Source of the DNA: Adiantum capillus-veneris | Lineage: Eukaryota; Streptophyta; Polypodiopsida; Polypodiales; Pteridaceae | Reading direction: 5' to 3' | DNA: 64,000 bases | Assembly (NCBI GenBank): GCA_014529385.2 | Contig: CM043964.1 | Location: 164,997 to 228,996 of the forward strand | Position numbers and translations under genes: made by a program | The notes under the pieces: model-generated | Databases searched by the model: none | Seen by the model: only the letters and a program-made list of their open reading frames with translations | Told to the model about the DNA's origin: nothing | In this document: positions 61,257 to 64,000 of the stretch, one piece after another | Layout of the letters: each line of letters begins with the position of its first letter | How positions within the stretch are numbered: position 1 is the first letter of the stretch

Positions 61257-61943
61257 TTTGAGATCCTGGTGCTAAGATTCATTTGAGATGACACCCAAGG
61301 AAATAAATTTTCTGCAGTGAGAATTGCAAAAGGTTTTGGTAGCAAGTAGGATCTAAACTTTCTCACCGCAAACATGAGAGAAAGCATCATGAGTTCTGCC
61401 TCCGTGTAGCCTCTCTCGAAAGCATTCATGACCCTACTAGCAAAGTAGATGGGTCGCATCCTGGTACCGTGGGGATCTTGTTGTAATAAAACTGCACCAA
61501 TTGTTTCCTTCCCAACACTAGAGCTAACAAAGAATGTGTACTCCCAAAAAGGAGGCATGAGTATTGGTAGCTCTGACAAAATGACTTTAATGTTACAAAA
61601 GTACTCTTCAAGCTCATAAGACCATGCAAATTCTACTTGTTGTGTCAACTTTTGCAAAGGATGAATCATCACTTTGAGATGATTCTTCATGGAGCTCCTC
61701 TTGGCGTTGCTCCTTCATTTCAAAGACAACCTTCTTACGATTGTCATTCCTGCAAATTAGCTTTCCACTCTCCCAATCCTGCAAAGCTCGCATTTTCATT
61801 AGCCATGGTCTCCCTAGGATAAATGGATAACCATTTCCTTTCGTAGACATAACATAAAAATCCACTGCCTTCTTAATGCCAAAGGCCTCTACAAAAACAT
61901 TTTTACAAATGCCTACACACCTAGCTTTGCTATTGTTTGCCAT
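61214..61943 (-). pseudogene. Tat-5 protease end fused to RNase H; RT core deleted
   Basis: 61,943-61,614 carries the end of the protease (GYPFILGRPWLMKMRAL) and an acidic tail. From about 61,690 an overlapping frame begins at MIHPLQKLTQQVEFAWSYE, which is RT connection, and continues into the RNase H (SVGKETIGAVLLQQDPHG, YFASRVMNAFERGYTEAEL). The RT palm with its aspartates is missing, as in Tat-3 but with different break points. Confidence 0.88.
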
Positions 61944-63385
61944 CTTGACTTGAATTTCAGGTGTCTCATTGCATGAGTCTCTCTGTCATGATGCAAATTT
62001 GTGCACCCCCATCCACTAGACCTTTCCTAACTAATCTTCCTTTGATGTAACAATCTAGCACAGGTGTAATCCTCATTCATTTCAGCATGTGCAATTTTTA
62101 CAACAGGCACACTCTCTTTTACCTTTCTCCTAGTGCCAACTGCCTTTGTTAAATCCCTCCTAACTTGTGGGCATAATGCAAGAAACTGAGTCCATGAGAT
62201 ATCAGGACCCTTACCTCTCATGTCTTCCAATAGGTTGTATGGAGCCATACCATGTCCAAGAGGGAAATCTTGGAGATTGATACGACTTCGAGTCCTCTTA
62301 GTTTCCTTGGTCTCCTTTGCCTTCTTTTCTCGTCCATGATCACTTTGTGATGCGACTCCTTCTTTCTCCTTCCCTTTTCCACGGCCACGCTTAATGCCAT
62401 TTGCTTCCATGTCAACCTCTTTTGAGTTTATCACCTCTACCACATGCACATTTGGGTCTGGCAAAGGTGGAACTTCTTCCACTCCTTGTGGAGGTGGTCT
62501 TGCTTCATTTGGCCTTTGTAGAAGCCGTGGTTGCTGACTAGTTCCTTCACCTGAATTCATCACTGAATAATTCAAGTTAGGTCTCCCTGGATCCCCACGG
62601 GGCCAAGGACAATTATACATCCCATGTCTAGACTCACCACAATTCCAACATTTCAAGACTCTCCTAGGTCGTGAATCTCGCTCTTCAGACTTCTTTGCTT
62701 GTCCCTTTGGACCTACAGCTTGTGCAAGGTGAATTGACAAGCTGCTTAAAGATTCATTTAACTTCTCAATCACTTCCGCCGTTACCTCAGGAAGCTCCTT
62801 AGATGTTGATGCATGTGGCTTACCTTTGGGTCTAAGACCTTCTATTGGAGCCTCCCCCCTTAAGCACTTGAGTTTCCTATATTTCTCAACAGCCCTAGTT
62901 TCAGCTGCATCAAAGGTAGCAGGTGCACCCGCCTCAACTTTTATCTTAAGGTCAGGAAAGAGTCCGGCTATGAATCTCTCCTTCTTTAGGAACTCAACAC
63001 CATCACCAGGGTTAGCAACATTTCTCACCCATACAGCCCAAAGACGTAGAAACTCTTGCTTGTACAAGTCGTAGTCATCTAAGTCTTTTTGTTTGTGAGA
63101 AACAATGTCTTGCCATAGCTTTTGAGTGTTTTGGGGATCAAAGAAGTATCTCTTGAAATGATTGACAACTTCCGTGTAATTCCTTTAACTTCCTCAGGCA
63201 AAGAGTCAAACCAAGTGCTAGCATCTTTCCTAAGGACCACCTCAAACATCTCTACATGTTCTTGATCAGTTACTATCCTCTTGATACGACAAGACATCTT
63301 GAAGTTTACTCAAAATAATTCTGCATCCTCTCCAGGCTCTCCAAAGAAAAGAGGATATCTGGACATATGGCGTTGGGCCTCCATT
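61944..63385 (-). pseudogene. Tat-5 gag with zinc knuckle
   Basis: The N-terminal gag includes SRYPLFFGEPGEDAELF (about 63,340) and RKDASTWFDSLPEEVKG, typical of retrotransposon gag. After a frame change, 63,067-62,027 is open for 346 codons: YKQEFLRLWAVWVRNV, KERFIAGLFPDLKIKVEAG, the knuckle CWNCGESRHGMYNC (CX2CX4HX4C, about 62,610-62,651), and a basic/proline-rich linker with DFPLGHGMAPYNLLEDM leading to the protease. A stop at 62,027 ends it early. This is the most complete gag in the window. Confidence 0.9.
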
Positions 63386-64000
63386 GACTCAGTTTCAAAG
63401 TGACAACACGTTTTTGTTTTTTTTTTAATAAGATTTACACAGTAATATTTTCTAAATTGAAATCTATTCTACAACAAAATAAAAATATTCACATCAAATG
63501 ACCTATGATAATCAATAAGAGGCAGGATCACAGCGTTTGGTGACGCCATAATTTCTCCTACTCTTTGGGCACCAAACATGAACACCATACGTTGTTGAAA
63601 ATGGATTTTTCTACTAATTGCAATGTTTATTCTAATGTGTGGAGTGAAATGAAAGGGAAAATCTCTATTCATGGCCATTATCCATTGTCTATGCATGACC
63701 TAATGCTTAAAACAAAACAAAAATATAGACGTCCAAACTAAGGTCGTACCGAATGAGAGGCAAAATAAAAGGATTTGTTGATGCGTTTATCTCTGTCAAC
63801 CTAAGAGGACCTAAAATTCTACGAATTACATGTTGAAATTACAACTTAGTACTAACAATTATGTGTACCTTTTGCCTTGCAATGGGAATGAAAAGATCAT
63901 ACAAATTCTCGTGATTCATGCAAACTTCTTGACTATGCTAAAGGTTGATCCTACACAAAAATACACAAGCCCTCCTCAGTGGGGGCACCAATTTGAGGCT
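63386..64000 (-). other. Tat-5 5' leader, possible primer site at window edge
   Basis: Non-coding leader upstream of gag. At the very end the minus strand reads TGGTGCCCCCACTGAGG (about 63,975-63,991), which by position and TGG start could be the primer-binding site following a 5' LTR beyond the window. The matching tRNA is not identified. Confidence 0.4.

Overview
The window is plant nuclear DNA made almost wholly of nested, decayed transposable elements; I see no intact host gene. Evidence for a land plant: Ty3/gypsy elements of the Tat type carrying a second, archaeal-type RNase H; a chromovirus with a C-terminal chromodomain; two En/Spm (CACTA) DNA transposons with spliced TNP2-type transposase; tRNA-iMet primer sites of the TGGTATCAGAGC form; and a 9-bp-TSD Mutator-type MITE. 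The density of nesting and of very long (CT)n/(GT)n tracts suggests a large, repeat-rich genome. A fern or similar non-flowering lineage is a guess from the flavour of the LINE, not something the sequence proves.

Layout. 1-2.1 kb: 3' half of a degenerate Tat element (Tat-1, +), then (CT)n tracts mixed with tRNA-derived SINE-like copies (2.3-3.0 kb). 3.6-7.6 kb: decayed LINE (ORF1-like, endonuclease, RT, zinc knuckle) ending in a CT/GT microsatellite. 7.8-8.3 kb: complete Mutator-type MITE with a 9-bp duplication. 8.8-9.2 kb: short (143 bp) LTR plus primer site and leader, repeated at 19.0-19.4 kb. 11.0-14.9 kb: LTR-like sequence, copia gag fragments on both strands, and two about 570-bp LTR copies in inverted orientation. 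14.9-18.2 kb: Tat-2 (-). 19.5-30.06 kb: Tat-3 (-), whose LTR is split by a complete CACTA element (CACTA-A, 20,093-25,533, TSD GAG). Tat-3 meets Tat-4 (+, 30.06-32.1 kb) head to head. 33.3-55.5 kb: a chromovirus whose two LTRs and two coding halves are about 22 kb apart because about 13.5 kb of other repeats separates protease from RT. That insert holds SINE/microsatellite clusters, a threonine-proline-rich minus-strand coding remnant, a palindromic minisatellite, and CACTA-B (43.4-48.7 kb), whose transposase exon is interrupted by a 1,177-bp TIR element flanked by TTAA. 56.7-64.0 kb: Tat-5 (-) with its LTR.

How the parts relate. The Tat copies share architecture and a polypurine-tract/LTR junction. 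Tat-2 to Tat-5 have each lost a different or differently bounded piece of pol, so none is autonomous. The strongest observations are the clean TTAA insertion in CACTA-B, which predicts an uninterrupted exon once removed; the complete but TNP2-truncated CACTA-A; the complete MITE; the SINE family tied to CT microsatellites; and the cruciform-prone minisatellite.
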